Assembly: GCF_900109195.1 (NCBI RefSeq)
Contig: NZ_FNZG01000003.1
Coordinates: 1 to 64,000, forward strand
Direction of reading: 5' to 3'
DNA: 64,000 nucleotides
Origin: Pseudooceanicola nitratireducens
GTDB taxonomy: Bacteria > Pseudomonadota > Alphaproteobacteria > Rhodobacterales > Rhodobacteraceae
Shown: positions 7,982-16,867 of the stretch, in pieces
Layout of the letters: every line of letters starts with the position of its first letter
Numbering within the stretch: position 1 is the first letter of the stretch
The notes under the pieces: model-generated
Databases searched by the model: none
Seen by the model: the letters and a program-made list of their open reading frames with translations, nothing else
What the model was told of the DNA's origin: nothing
Position numbers and translations under genes: made by a program

Positions 7982-10900
7982 ATGATCGACATCAACCCCG
8001 CCTGGGACCGCAACAAACACCGCGATGAAGCCGCGCTTCTGTCCGACCTGATCGCCCTGGCCGACCTGGATGGCCCGGCCCGCGCCGCCATCGTCACCCG
8101 CGCCACCGCCCTGGTCAAAGAGATCCGCGATGCCTCGGACCCCGGTCTGATGGAGGTCTTCCTGGCCGAATACGGCCTGTCGACCGAGGAAGGCGTGGCG
8201 CTGATGTGCCTGGCCGAGGCGCTGCTGCGCGTGCCGGACGCCGCCACCATCGACGCGCTGATCGAAGACAAGATCGCGCCGTCGGACTGGTCTTCGCACC
8301 TGGGGCATTCGACCTCTCCTCTGGTCAATGCCTCGACCTGGGGGTTGATGCTGACCGGCCGCGTGCTTGAGAAGAAGGAACCTGGCGTGGCCGGCACCCT
8401 GCGGTCCATGGTGCGCCGCATGGGTGAGCCGGTGATCCGCAACGCCGTCGGGGCCGCGATCCGCCAGATGGGCCGTCAGTTCGTTCTGGGCGAGACGATC
8501 CAATCCGCGATGGACCGCGCGAAGCGCAAGGAATCCAACGGCTTCACCTACTCTTATGACATGCTGGGTGAAGCGGCGATGACCCGCGCCGATGCCGATC
8601 GCTATGCCCGCGCCTATACCGATGCCATCACCGCCATCGCCGGTGCCGCCAAGGGGGCGGACGTGCGGTCGAACCCCGGGATCTCGGTCAAGCTGTCGGC
8701 GCTGCACCCGCGTTACGAGGTCGCCAAGACCCCGCGCGTCATGGCCGAACTGGTGCCCGTTCTGACCGACCTCTGCCGTCAGGCCGCCGCCGCCGGTATC
8801 GGGCTGAACATCGACGCGGAAGAGGCCGACCGCCTGGCCCTGTCGCTGAAGGTGATCGAGGCCACGCTGGCCGATCCCCAGCTGGCCGGATGGGAAGGTT
8901 TCGGCATCGTCGCCCAGGCCTATGGCCGCCGCGCCGGTGACGTGATCGAGGCGCTGTACCAGATGGCCGAAACCCACGACCGCCGCATCATGGTGCGTCT
9001 GGTCAAAGGGGCCTACTGGGACAGCGAAATCAAGCTGGCCCAAGTCGAGGGGCTGGAAGATTTCCCCGTCTTCACCCGCAAGGAAGCCAGCGATGTCAGC
9101 TACATCGCCCTGGCCCGCCGCCTGCTGTCGCTGACCGACCGGATCTATCCGCAATTCGCCACCCACAACGCCCATTCCGTGGCCGCCGTGCTGGAAATGG
9201 CCCGCGATCTGCCGCACGAGGCCTTTGAATTCCAGCGTCTGCATGGCATGGGCGAGGCGCTGCATGACATCGTGCTAAAGCGCGAAGGCACCCGCTGCCG
9301 GATCTACGCCCCCGTCGGCGCGCATCGCGACCTGCTGGCCTATCTGGTGCGCCGCCTGCTGGAAAACGGGGCGAATTCGTCCTTCGTCAACCAGATCGTC
9401 GACGAGGACGTCCCCCCCGAGGAGGTCGCCGCCTGCCCCTTTGCCGCGCTGGACCGGCCCCGCGATCAGCAGCTGACCCATGGCCCGGACCTGTTCCAGC
9501 CCGAGCGGCGCAATTCCCGCGGCTGGGATCTTCAGGATGTCACCACGCTGGCGCAGATCGACGCCGACCGTGCGCCTTTGGGTAAGCTGACCGTTGCGCC
9601 GATCCTGGCCGATGATCAGACCGGTGACCGGGCCGAGACGCGGACCAGCCATGACAACCTGAACCCGGCGACAGGCGCGAAGATCGGCACCACGCAGATG
9701 GCCTCGACCCGGGATGCCGAACGCGCGCTGGCCGCCGCCCGCCCCTGGGATGCGCCCGTCGCCACAAGGGCGGAGGTGCTGAACCGCGCCGCCGACCTTT
9801 ACGAGGCGCATTATGGCGAGGCCTTCGCCCTTCTTGCCACCGAGGCCGGAAAGACCCTGGCCGACGCCGTCGCCGAACTGCGCGAGGCGGTGGATTTCCT
9901 GCGCTACTACGCCGCCCGCGCCGCGCAAGAGGACGCGCCCGCACGCGGCATCTTCACCTGCATCAGCCCTTGGAACTTCCCCCTGGCCATCTTCACCGGC
10001 CAGATTGCCGCGGCCCTGGCCACCGGCAACGCCGTCCTGGCCAAACCGGCCGAAACGACGCCCGCCATCGCCGCCTGGGCGGTGCGCCACCTGCTGGCGG
10101 CGGGCGTGCCCGCCACGGCGTTGCAACTGCTGCCGGGGGAAGGCCGGGTGATCGGCACCGCGCTGACCTCGGACCCGCGCGTGGCGGGGGTGGCCTTTAC
10201 CGGATCCACCGCCACCGCGCGGCGCATCCAGGCGGCCATGGCCAAGGGCTGCGCCCCGGGCACGCCGCTGATCGCGGAAACCGGCGGGCTGAACGCCATG
10301 ATCGTGGACAGCACCGCCCTGCCCGAACAGGCGATCCGCGACATCGTCGCCTCGGCCTTCCAGTCGGCGGGTCAGCGCTGTTCCGCGCTGCGCTGCCTGT
10401 ACGTGCAGGAAGACATCGCCAAGCCCTTCCTTCGGCTGCTGACCGGGGCCATGGACGAACTGGCCCTGGGCAACCCCTGGGACATCGCGACGGACGTGGG
10501 CCCGATCATCACCGCCCAGGCGGCGAATGAGATCACCGCCCATGTCGAGGCCGCCGCAGCCGAGGGTCGCCTGATCCACCGCCTGACCGCCCCGCAGGAC
10601 GGATCCTTCGTGGCCCCCGCGCTGATCCGCGTCGCTGGCATCGGCGACCTGGGCCGCGAGGTCTTTGGCCCCGTGCTGCATGTCGCCACCTATCGCGCGG
10701 CGGATCTGGACCGGGTGATCGCCGATGTGAACGCCACCGGCTATGGGCTGACCTTCGGGCTGCACAGCCGCATCGACGACCGGGTTCAGCAGGTGGCCGA
10801 GGCCGTGCATGCCGGCAATATCTATGCCAACCGCAACCAGATCGGCGCCATCGTCGGATCCCAGCCCTTTGGCGGCGAAGGCCTGTCAGGCACCGGTCCC

Positions 10901-11416
10901 AAGGCGGGCGGCCCGACCTACCTGGCACGGTTCACCCGCCGCGCCGCGCCCGAGCCCCAGGCCGAGGATGCGAAGGCCACGGATGTCGCCGCCCTGTCCA
11001 AGGCGCTAACCGCGCCGAGGAAGGCACAGGTCACGCAGCACGTCCTGCCCGGCCCGACCGGAGAGCTGAACCGCCTGTCGATCCTGCCCCGTCCCCCGGT
11101 GCTTTGCGCCGGACCGGGAGAGGCCGCGCGCAAGGCGCAGATCGCCCGGATCGAGGCCCTGGGCGGCATCGCCCTGCCCGTCGCCGCGCTGCCGGCAGAC
11201 AGGCTGGCGGATCTGCCCGATTTCGGCGGGTTGGTCTGGTGGGGCGATGCGGGCACGGCGCGCGCCTATGCGGACGCCTTGTGCGAACGTCCGGGGCCGA
11301 TCCTGCCGCTGATCACCGGGCTGCCGGACCGCGGCCACGCCTGCCAGGAACGCCACCTCTGCGTCGATACCACCGCTGCCGGGGGCAATGCCGCCCTTCT
11401 GGCCGGGGAAAATTGA
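7982..11416 (+). CDS. putA: bifunctional proline dehydrogenase / glutamate-semialdehyde dehydrogenase
   Basis: PutA oxidises proline to P5C with FAD and then P5C to glutamate with NAD+. The 1144-residue protein begins directly with the PRODH helical region, so the ribbon-helix-helix repressor domain of enterobacterial PutA is absent. The PRODH barrel spans roughly residues 150-470 (VRLVKGAYWD; FATHNAHS). The aldehyde dehydrogenase domain spans about 540-1010, with ISPWNFPLAIFTGQ, E766 in ETGG and catalytic C800 in SAGQRCSALR. A ~100-residue C-terminal extension follows. The start follows CTGGAGAC at 7970-7977. An in-frame codon at 7922 lies in the putR-putA promoter region and was rejected. 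Confidence 0.96.
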   Translation: MIDINPAWDRNKHRDEAALLSDLIALADLDGPARAAIVTRATALVKEIRDASDPGLMEVFLAEYGLSTEEGVALMCLAEALLRVPDAATIDALIEDKIAPSDWSSHLGHSTSPLVNASTWGLMLTGRVLEKKEPGVAGTLRSMVRRMGEPVIRNAVGAAIRQMGRQFVLGETIQSAMDRAKRKESNGFTYSYDMLGEAAMTRADADRYARAYTDAITAIAGAAKGADVRSNPGISVKLSALHPRYEVAKTPRVMAELVPVLTDLCRQAAAAGIGLNIDAEEADRLALSLKVIEATLADPQLAGWEGFGIVAQAYGRRAGDVIEALYQMAETHDRRIMVRLVKGAYWDSEIKLAQVEGLEDFPVFTRKEASDVSYIALARRLLSLTDRIYPQFATHNAHSVAAVLEMARDLPHEAFEFQRLHGMGEALHDIVLKREGTRCRIYAPVGAHRDLLAYLVRRLLENGANSSFVNQIVDEDVPPEEVAACPFAALDRPRDQQLTHGPDLFQPERRNSRGWDLQDVTTLAQIDADRAPLGKLTVAPILADDQTGDRAETRTSHDNLNPATGAKIGTTQMASTRDAERALAAARPWDAPVATRAEVLNRAADLYEAHYGEAFALLATEAGKTLADAVAELREAVDFLRYYAARAAQEDAPARGIFTCISPWNFPLAIFTGQIAAALATGNAVLAKPAETTPAIAAWAVRHLLAAGVPATALQLLPGEGRVIGTALTSDPRVAGVAFTGSTATARRIQAAMAKGCAPGTPLIAETGGLNAMIVDSTALPEQAIRDIVASAFQSAGQRCSALRCLYVQEDIAKPFLRLLTGAMDELALGNPWDIATDVGPIITAQAANEITAHVEAAAAEGRLIHRLTAPQDGSFVAPALIRVAGIGDLGREVFGPVLHVATYRAADLDRVIADVNATGYGLTFGLHSRIDDRVQQVAEAVHAGNIYANRNQIGAIVGSQPFGGEGLSGTGPKAGGPTYLARFTRRAAPEPQAEDAKATDVAALSKALTAPRKAQVTQHVLPGPTGELNRLSILPRPPVLCAGPGEAARKAQIARIEALGGIALPVAALPADRLADLPDFGGLVWWGDAGTARAYADALCERPGPILPLITGLPDRGHACQERHLCVDTTAAGGNAALLAGEN

Positions 11417-11448
11417 TCAACCGACTTATCCCCCGGTTCTGACACGAC

Positions 11449-11478
11449 AAAACCCGGCCCCTTGGGGGCCGGGTTTTT
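11449..11478 (+). terminator. rho-independent terminator of putA
   Basis: The hairpin AACCCGGCCCC / GGGGCCGGGTT has a 2-3 nt loop and is followed by a T run. It lies 33 bp after the putA stop. Confidence 0.9.
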
Positions 11479-11552
11479 GCGTTTCACACCCCCGACGCGA
11501 CAGGCAAAGCACCCATACAAGCGGCAAATCCAAAATAGATTTCAGGGGGTTG

Positions 11553-11642
11553 TGGCGGAGAGGAAGGGATTCGAACCCTCGAGACGGTTCCCCGCCTACA
11601 CACTTTCCAGGCGTGCGCCTTCGACCACTCGGCCACCTCTCC
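11553..11642 (-). tRNA. tRNA-Ser(GGA)
   Basis: On the reverse strand this is a 90-nt class II tRNA. The acceptor pairs GGAGAGG with CCTCTCC, the CCA is encoded at 11553-11555, the D arm is GGCCGAGTGGTCGAAGGC and the T arm is GGGTTCGAATCCC. The anticodon loop CTGGAAA sits on stem CACGC/GTGTG, giving anticodon GGA for UCC/UCU. Confidence 0.95.
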
Positions 11643-11837
11643 GAGGCCGCTCATACACAATGCCCGGCGGGGGGTTCAACCCGTATTTTCACACCTTTTG
11701 CAGGTTCTGACAAAAAACTGTCAAAAAGATCCCCGACCAGCTCTTTTGGCCGGGTCCGTTGGCCCGGTCCGTTGGCCGGATCGCCGCGCCATTTCCGCAT
11801 GATGCCCCTGCGGCTGCGCATGCCACGTGACGGGTCG

Positions 11838-12203
11838 TCAGCCTTCCTGAGCCTCGGCAAAACGAAGACGGTTGCCGAAGGGGTCGATCACTTCAAAGGT
11901 CAGGCCCCAGGGGGCGTCCTCCAACCCGGGGCGGTTGTTGGCGTAGGGCCGCGCCATGATCTCTTCGTGCAGGGCCTTCACGGCGCGCATCCGCACGAAC
12001 GTTATGCTGCCGGGGGTGGCATCGCCGTGATGTTCCGACAGATGCAGCACCAGCCCGCCCCGCTGGATCCCCATGTAAAGCGGCGCTCCGGGGTGGAACC
12101 TGTGTTCGAACTGCACCTTGAACCCCAGCCAGTCAAGGTAGAAGGCCCGCGCCTTGCCTTCGTCAAAGCTGCGGAAAATGGGACAGGTTTCGGTGATCTG
12201 CAT
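11838..12203 (-). CDS. glyoxalase superfamily (VOC) protein, bleomycin-resistance-like
   Basis: The 121-residue protein has the single VOC fold: CPIFRSFDEGKARAFYLDWL, then GIQRGGLVLHLSEHHGDATP and a C-terminal WGLTFEVIDPFGNRLRF. Small proteins of this group either bind glycopeptide-type antibiotics or have unknown substrates, so no enzyme activity is assigned. The start MQITE was chosen because GGAG lies 8 bases upstream; the longer frame adds 35 residues unlike the family. It stands alone after tRNA-Ser. Confidence 0.85.
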   Translation of the reverse strand: MQITETCPIFRSFDEGKARAFYLDWLGFKVQFEHRFHPGAPLYMGIQRGGLVLHLSEHHGDATPGSITFVRMRAVKALHEEIMARPYANNRPGLEDAPWGLTFEVIDPFGNRLRFAEAQEG

Positions 12204-12382
12204 CGGGCTGCTCCTTCGCTTGGGTCTTGTGACGCGCGCCCCGCATCGGTCCCGGTGTCGGGCCGGACGCGGGTCATGGGGCGTCATACAGGGACTTGGG
12301 GCTGGCAAGGGGCTGGCCTGCGGCGACCATCGCGCGCAGGCGGCCCAAGGTCAACGCCCCGCCCCCTTGACCTGAACGCGAA

Positions 12383-12417
12383 AGGAAAAGGCCCGCCCCG
12401 GGATACGGGACAGGCCT
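12383..12417 (-). terminator. rho-independent terminator of the SH3 protein gene
   Basis: Read leftward, AGGCCTGTCCCG and CGGGGCGGGCCT form a ~12-bp stem with G-T pairs and a TATC loop, followed by TTTTCC. It lies 30 bp past the stop at 12447. Confidence 0.8.
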
Positions 12418-12446
12418 TGATCCAAGGCTGGATCAACCGGGGATGG

Positions 12447-13097
12447 TTACCGGATCACGCGCACGATGGTGCGTTCACCGTCCACCACGACCGGGTTGCC
12501 GTTCAGGTAGACGTAGCGATAGTCGCTTTCCGGGATCGCGGTCAGGGTGACCTCTTGCGGGATGCCGGCACCAACGACCACTTCACCTTCCACATAAACC
12601 GGCTGAACCGGGTTGGCGGTGATATAGGTCACGGTCTTCTCGGGCACGGCTTCGTTGCCGGCGATGGCACCAACAGCTGCGGCACCGGCCACGGCGGCAG
12701 GACCGCCGATCAGCGACATGGCAAGAGCACCGGCACCCAGACCACCGATGGCGGCGGCGCGTTCACGGTCGTCCTTGTTCACGTCAACGGTTTCCACGTC
12801 GAGCTTGGAGACGTTCTGATAGACAACCGTCGGCTGGTTATCCAGCGAAGCGGTCAGGTAAGGGCTATAGGCCCAGCCCTGCGTACCTTCATAGCTGACC
12901 TTGCACCATGCGCCGTCCAGAACGCATTCGTCGACGGAAACCATGGCGTCACCGGGGATGACATCAAGGATCGCGCCGCGCGGGTCGGGCAGATCGCGCA
13001 GGTTCAGATCGGTGGTGGCAGTCGCATCGGTCGAGGCCATCGCGGTGGTGGCGGTCAGGATGGCTGCGGCGCTCAGGCCGAGGGTCTTGGCGAACAT
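12447..13097 (-). CDS. secreted SH3 domain / DUF1236-like envelope protein
   Basis: The 216-residue protein has a signal peptide (cleavage after TTAMA, about residue 21). An SH3b domain (about 25-85; DLNLRDLPDPRGAILDVIPG) carries a Cys pair in the short segment VDECVLDGAWCKV. A small-residue/glycine-rich stretch follows (about 115-150), and the C-terminal ~60 residues resemble DUF1236 (DYRYVYLNGNPVVVD). It is probably periplasmic and cell-wall-associated; the function is unknown. The start has AAGGAG 7 bases upstream and its own terminator follows, so it is a single-gene unit. Confidence 0.85.
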   Translation of the reverse strand: MFAKTLGLSAAAILTATTAMASTDATATTDLNLRDLPDPRGAILDVIPGDAMVSVDECVLDGAWCKVSYEGTQGWAYSPYLTASLDNQPTVVYQNVSKLDVETVDVNKDDRERAAAIGGLGAGALAMSLIGGPAAVAGAAAVGAIAGNEAVPEKTVTYITANPVQPVYVEGEVVVGAGIPQEVTLTAIPESDYRYVYLNGNPVVVDGERTIVRVIR

Positions 13098-13334
13098 AGT
13101 CTTACTCCTTCATTGCGGGACCGGTGCGGCCCCTTCCCGACAGGCAGACCGTTGTGGTCGGTGCCGTCGTCGTGTGGGGTGTCCAACCCGCGCAAATCAG
13201 GAATGTTCCGAGAAACTTCAGAGGCTTCGGCGGAACCCCGCCGGTTGACGCCAGCGAGCGTCGGGTCCTTTGCATGCGTCATGCGCCGCCCTGCGGCAGG
13301 GGAAACAGGCGTCTCTTCGACCGGGCGGCCGGTC

Positions 13335-15785
13335 TTATCGACCCTCGCCCCCGTCGCCCGAAGCATCGCCTGTCTCACCGTCTTGGGACCCCGGCAGATC
13401 CTCGGGCGTCAGTTGCTGTTCGGCGGCCTGGGCTTCGTCCCTGGTCAGCGGCTCTGCCACCGGGGTGGCGGCGGGCGGCGCGGTGTCCGGGCGCAGGGCC
13501 TCGGGGTTGCGCAGCCAGATGTCGCGCTGCGCAAAGGGAATCTCGATCCCGGCCTCGGCAAATCGTTCGGTGATCTGGTGGTTCATCTCGGTCTGGACCT
13601 GCAGGATCGCGGTCACGTCGCGCAGGATCGCCCGGATCTCGAAATCCATGGAATCCGCACCGAACCCCTTGAACAGGATGAAGGGCGGCGGGTTCAGAAG
13701 CACCATGGGCTGGGCCTCGGCCACCTCTTGCAGGATCTTCTCGACCTGGCGGGTGTTCGACCCATAGGCCACCCCGACCGGAACGATGATGCGCCCGACC
13801 AGGTTGCCGCGCGTCCAGTTCGTCACCGTGCCGGACACCAGATCCGCATTGGGCACGATCACATCCGTGCGGTCGAAGGTCTCGATCCGGGTCGAGCGGA
13901 CCGAGATGTCGCGCACATAGCCCATCTGCCCGCCGACCTGGATCCAGTCGCCGATGGCCACGGGCCGTTCGATCAGCAGGATGATCCCCGACACGAAGTT
14001 CGACACGATGTTCTGAAGGCCGAAACCGATCCCGACCGACAGCGCACCGGCGACAATCGCCAACGACGACAGGTCCAGCCCGGCACTTGTGACCGCGATC
14101 ACCCCGGCGGCAAAGATCCCCACGTAGCCCATGCCCGAGGCGACGGCGTTCTGACCGCCCACGTCCAGCTTGGTCTTGGGCAGCACCGTCGTCCGCAGCG
14201 CGCTTTGCACCATGCGGGTGGCGACATAGCCGATCGCGAAGATCACCACGAAGGTCAGGAAATCGGTTGGGCTGATCCGCGTATCCCCAAGCGAGAAACC
14301 GGCAAGGAACCGTGTCCAAAGCTCGGTCAGGTCGGTGACGCGGGCGCCCCAGATCAGCGCAAAGGCAGGGATCGACACCAGCACCAGCGCGAATCCGGCC
14401 AGCACCGGGGTCAGCGCTTCTTTCACGCCGTCGCGGTTGCGGGTGAACAGGATGTAAAGTTCGTCCACCAGACGCTGCAGCACCACCAGAAGCGCCATCA
14501 GCATAAGCGATGCGATGGTGGGATAAACCAGCGCCTCACCGGCGTTGAAATAGCCGATGGCGGCAAAGATCGGCCCGGCGACGGCCACGGCCATGGTGAT
14601 CCGCGACAGGATGGTCAGCAGGCGGCTTTTGACATCCACCTCGGTCTCGGCGGTTTCCTTGGCGTGGCGCAGCAGAAGTTGCGCCAGACGCAGCAGCGCC
14701 AGCGCCGCGACCACCAGCAGCGGGAAGGTCAGGACCGAGGTGACCTCGGCCCCCCAACCAGCGAAATCCTGGATGCGACGCAGCGGTTCGATCAGGAACA
14801 GCACCAGCCCCAGGGTCAGCGCGTGGATGCGCCCCTCGGCCCGGCGGATCCCGTCAAGCGCCAGCGGAAGCTCGAATTTGTCGGTGCGCGGGAACAGCCG
14901 CCCGCCCAGCCAGCGCGCCGCGAAGAACTGGAACCCCGCCGCCGGAAGAGCCTGCACCAGCATCTCGCCCCGGGCACCCAGCATTTCCGTCGACAGCCCC
15001 GCGATCGCCAGGCAGATGAAGCCGACGACCGGCACGATGATCTGCCCGATCGACACGACAAAGCCCGCCAGCCAGCGTTCCGCCGTGCGGTCCCGGTCCT
15101 GCAGGCGCGAGGCAAGCCGTTCGACCCAGTAGCGCCCGCGCAGCGTCAGGATGAAGGCCAGCGTCAGGAAAAACACCGTCATGGGAAGGACTTGCTGGAA
15201 GTCCGCGCGCCGCGCCGGGTTGGTCCAATTGTTCTGGATGTCATCCGCGGTGCGGGTGAAGAAGTCGACCAGCGCCGTCACCGCCTGGGGCCAGAGCACC
15301 GGGTTCAGCGGCGTCGGACCCAGTTCCAGCAGACGGTCCGCCTGCCGGTCACGCAGGATACGGTCGATCTGCGCGATCAGCGCGTCGGCCCGGCTATAGG
15401 CGACCTCGGCGCGCTGCACGGGCGCGCGCAGATCGTTCAGCCGTGTGTTCAGCGTGTCGCGCTGCTGCGCCGTTTCGGGGGCTTCCTCGCCCTCTTCGGG
15501 CTTTGGGCCAAGGGCGTCGATCTGGGCGCGCACGGCCTCGATCGCGGCGGCGTTCTGGGACCGGGCGGCCTGAAAGGTCTGACGCCAATTGGTCAGCTCT
15601 TCCCGCAGCACCTCGAACGCCTGTTCCGAGGCCGCCTCGGCCCCGATTGCCGTCTCGGCGCGGGCGGCCACATCTACCCAGGCGTCGTAATCGATGTCCT
15701 GCGCAAAAACGGAAACCACGCTGCCGATCAGCAGCGTGGTCATCAGCACGACCCAAAGGGCGGCCTGTCTTAGTCTTTCGATCAC
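13335..15785 (-). CDS. DUF3772 mechanosensitive ion channel (MscS family)
   Basis: This 816-residue large MscS-type channel has a signal peptide ending VFA-QD, a periplasmic DUF3772 coiled region (about 35-180), a series of membrane helices and then the MscS pore and beta domain (SVGIGFGLQNIVSNFVSGII, PVAIGDWIQV, TDVIVPNADLVSGTVTNW). The tail is Pro/Glu/Asp-rich. GTG at 15785 is preferred: it overlaps the cysK stop as GTGA and directly yields the signal peptide. An upstream frame beginning at 15908 would bury the signal behind 41 residues that overlap cysK. Expected role: release of solutes on hypo-osmotic shock. It is the last gene of the trgA-trgB-cysK unit. Confidence 0.92.
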   Translation of the reverse strand: MIERLRQAALWVVLMTTLLIGSVVSVFAQDIDYDAWVDVAARAETAIGAEAASEQAFEVLREELTNWRQTFQAARSQNAAAIEAVRAQIDALGPKPEEGEEAPETAQQRDTLNTRLNDLRAPVQRAEVAYSRADALIAQIDRILRDRQADRLLELGPTPLNPVLWPQAVTALVDFFTRTADDIQNNWTNPARRADFQQVLPMTVFFLTLAFILTLRGRYWVERLASRLQDRDRTAERWLAGFVVSIGQIIVPVVGFICLAIAGLSTEMLGARGEMLVQALPAAGFQFFAARWLGGRLFPRTDKFELPLALDGIRRAEGRIHALTLGLVLFLIEPLRRIQDFAGWGAEVTSVLTFPLLVVAALALLRLAQLLLRHAKETAETEVDVKSRLLTILSRITMAVAVAGPIFAAIGYFNAGEALVYPTIASLMLMALLVVLQRLVDELYILFTRNRDGVKEALTPVLAGFALVLVSIPAFALIWGARVTDLTELWTRFLAGFSLGDTRISPTDFLTFVVIFAIGYVATRMVQSALRTTVLPKTKLDVGGQNAVASGMGYVGIFAAGVIAVTSAGLDLSSLAIVAGALSVGIGFGLQNIVSNFVSGIILLIERPVAIGDWIQVGGQMGYVRDISVRSTRIETFDRTDVIVPNADLVSGTVTNWTRGNLVGRIIVPVGVAYGSNTRQVEKILQEVAEAQPMVLLNPPPFILFKGFGADSMDFEIRAILRDVTAILQVQTEMNHQITERFAEAGIEIPFAQRDIWLRNPEALRPDTAPPAATPVAEPLTRDEAQAAEQQLTPEDLPGSQDGETGDASGDGGEGR

Positions 15786-16813
15786 TCTTCGAACACGCCG
15801 GGGATCGAGCGCGGCGAGCCATCCATCCATTCCGGCACGGGCAGGTTCTTTTCCTTCAGGAACGCGGGGTTGAACAGTTTCGACTGATACCGCGTGCCAT
15901 AGTCGCACAGCACCGTGACAATGGTGTGACCCGGGCCCAACTCGCGCGCCAGGCGCACCGCGCCGGCGATGTTGATGCCCGAGGATCCGCCGACGCAGAT
16001 GCCCTCTTCGGCCAGCAGATCAAAGACGTAGGGCAGCGCCTCTTCATCGGGGATCTGGTACATCATGTCGGGGCGGAACCCGTCGAGGTTGCGGGTGATG
16101 CGCCCCTGCCCGATGCCTTCGGTGATCGACCCGCCTTCCGGCTTGGCCTCACCATCCTTGTACAGGCTGTAGACGCCCGAGCCCATGGGATCGGCCAGGC
16201 CGATCTTCACGCCCTTGGGCTGCAGCGCCAGGCCAACACCGGCCAGCGTGCCGCCCGACCCGACCGAGGCGACGAAGCCGTCGACCTTGCCGTTCGTCTG
16301 TTCCCAGATCTCCGGCCCGGTGCTGTCGATATGCGCCTGGCGGTTGGCCACGTTGTCGAACTGGTTCGCCCAGACCGCGCCATGCGCTTCGGTCGTCGCC
16401 AGTTCCGCCGCCAGCCGTTCGGAATAGCGCACGTAGTTGTTGGGGTTCTTGTAGGGAACCGCAGGAACCTGAACCAGATGCGCGCCGGCCAGGCGGATCA
16501 TGTCCTTCTTTTCCTGGCTCTGGGTTTCAGGGATGACGATGACGGTCTTGAACCCCATCGACGCCCCGACCAGCGCCAGGCCGATGCCGGTGTTGCCGGC
16601 GGTGCCTTCGACGATCGTGCCGCCCGGCTCCAGCTGGCCCTTGGCGATGGCGTCCTTGATGATCCACAGCGCGGCGCGGTCCTTGACCGACTGACCGGGG
16701 TTCAGGAACTCGGCCTTGCCCAAGATGGTGCAGCCCGTTTCCTCGCTGACCTTGCGCAGTTTGATCATCGGGGTATTGCCGACCGCGTGGGCCAGATCCT
16801 GAGCGACGAGCAT
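15782..16813 (-). CDS. cysK: cysteine synthase (O-acetylserine sulfhydrylase)
   Basis: This 343-residue PLP enzyme makes cysteine from O-acetylserine and sulfide. K44 in NPGQSVKDRAA is the expected Schiff-base lysine, EGTAGNTGIGLA is the substrate loop, and GSGGTLAG binds PLP phosphate. The serine of the canonical TSGNTG loop is alanine here. AAAGGA lies 8-9 bases before the start. It is downstream of trgA-trgB, an order known from the Rhodobacter sphaeroides tellurite-resistance locus, where cysK contributes to resistance. Its stop overlaps the start of the MscS gene. Confidence 0.95.
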   Translation of the reverse strand: MLVAQDLAHAVGNTPMIKLRKVSEETGCTILGKAEFLNPGQSVKDRAALWIIKDAIAKGQLEPGGTIVEGTAGNTGIGLALVGASMGFKTVIVIPETQSQEKKDMIRLAGAHLVQVPAVPYKNPNNYVRYSERLAAELATTEAHGAVWANQFDNVANRQAHIDSTGPEIWEQTNGKVDGFVASVGSGGTLAGVGLALQPKGVKIGLADPMGSGVYSLYKDGEAKPEGGSITEGIGQGRITRNLDGFRPDMMYQIPDEEALPYVFDLLAEEGICVGGSSGINIAGAVRLARELGPGHTIVTVLCDYGTRYQSKLFNPAFLKEKNLPVPEWMDGSPRSIPGVFEE

Positions 16814-16867
16814 GGGGCTATCCTTTCACATCTTGCCCTTCAGATGTAACTGGGTGCCACGGGCAAC

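Noticed and set aside
11388-15773. 1461-codon open frame on the + strand
   Set aside because: It runs across a terminator, tRNA-Ser and four well-supported minus-strand features, with arginine/histidine-rich nonsense-like translation.
15786-15908. Upstream extension of the MscS gene to a GTG at 15908
   Set aside because: It would overlap cysK by over 120 bp and place 41 residues before an otherwise perfect signal peptide. The GTGA overlap at 15782-15785 is the better start.
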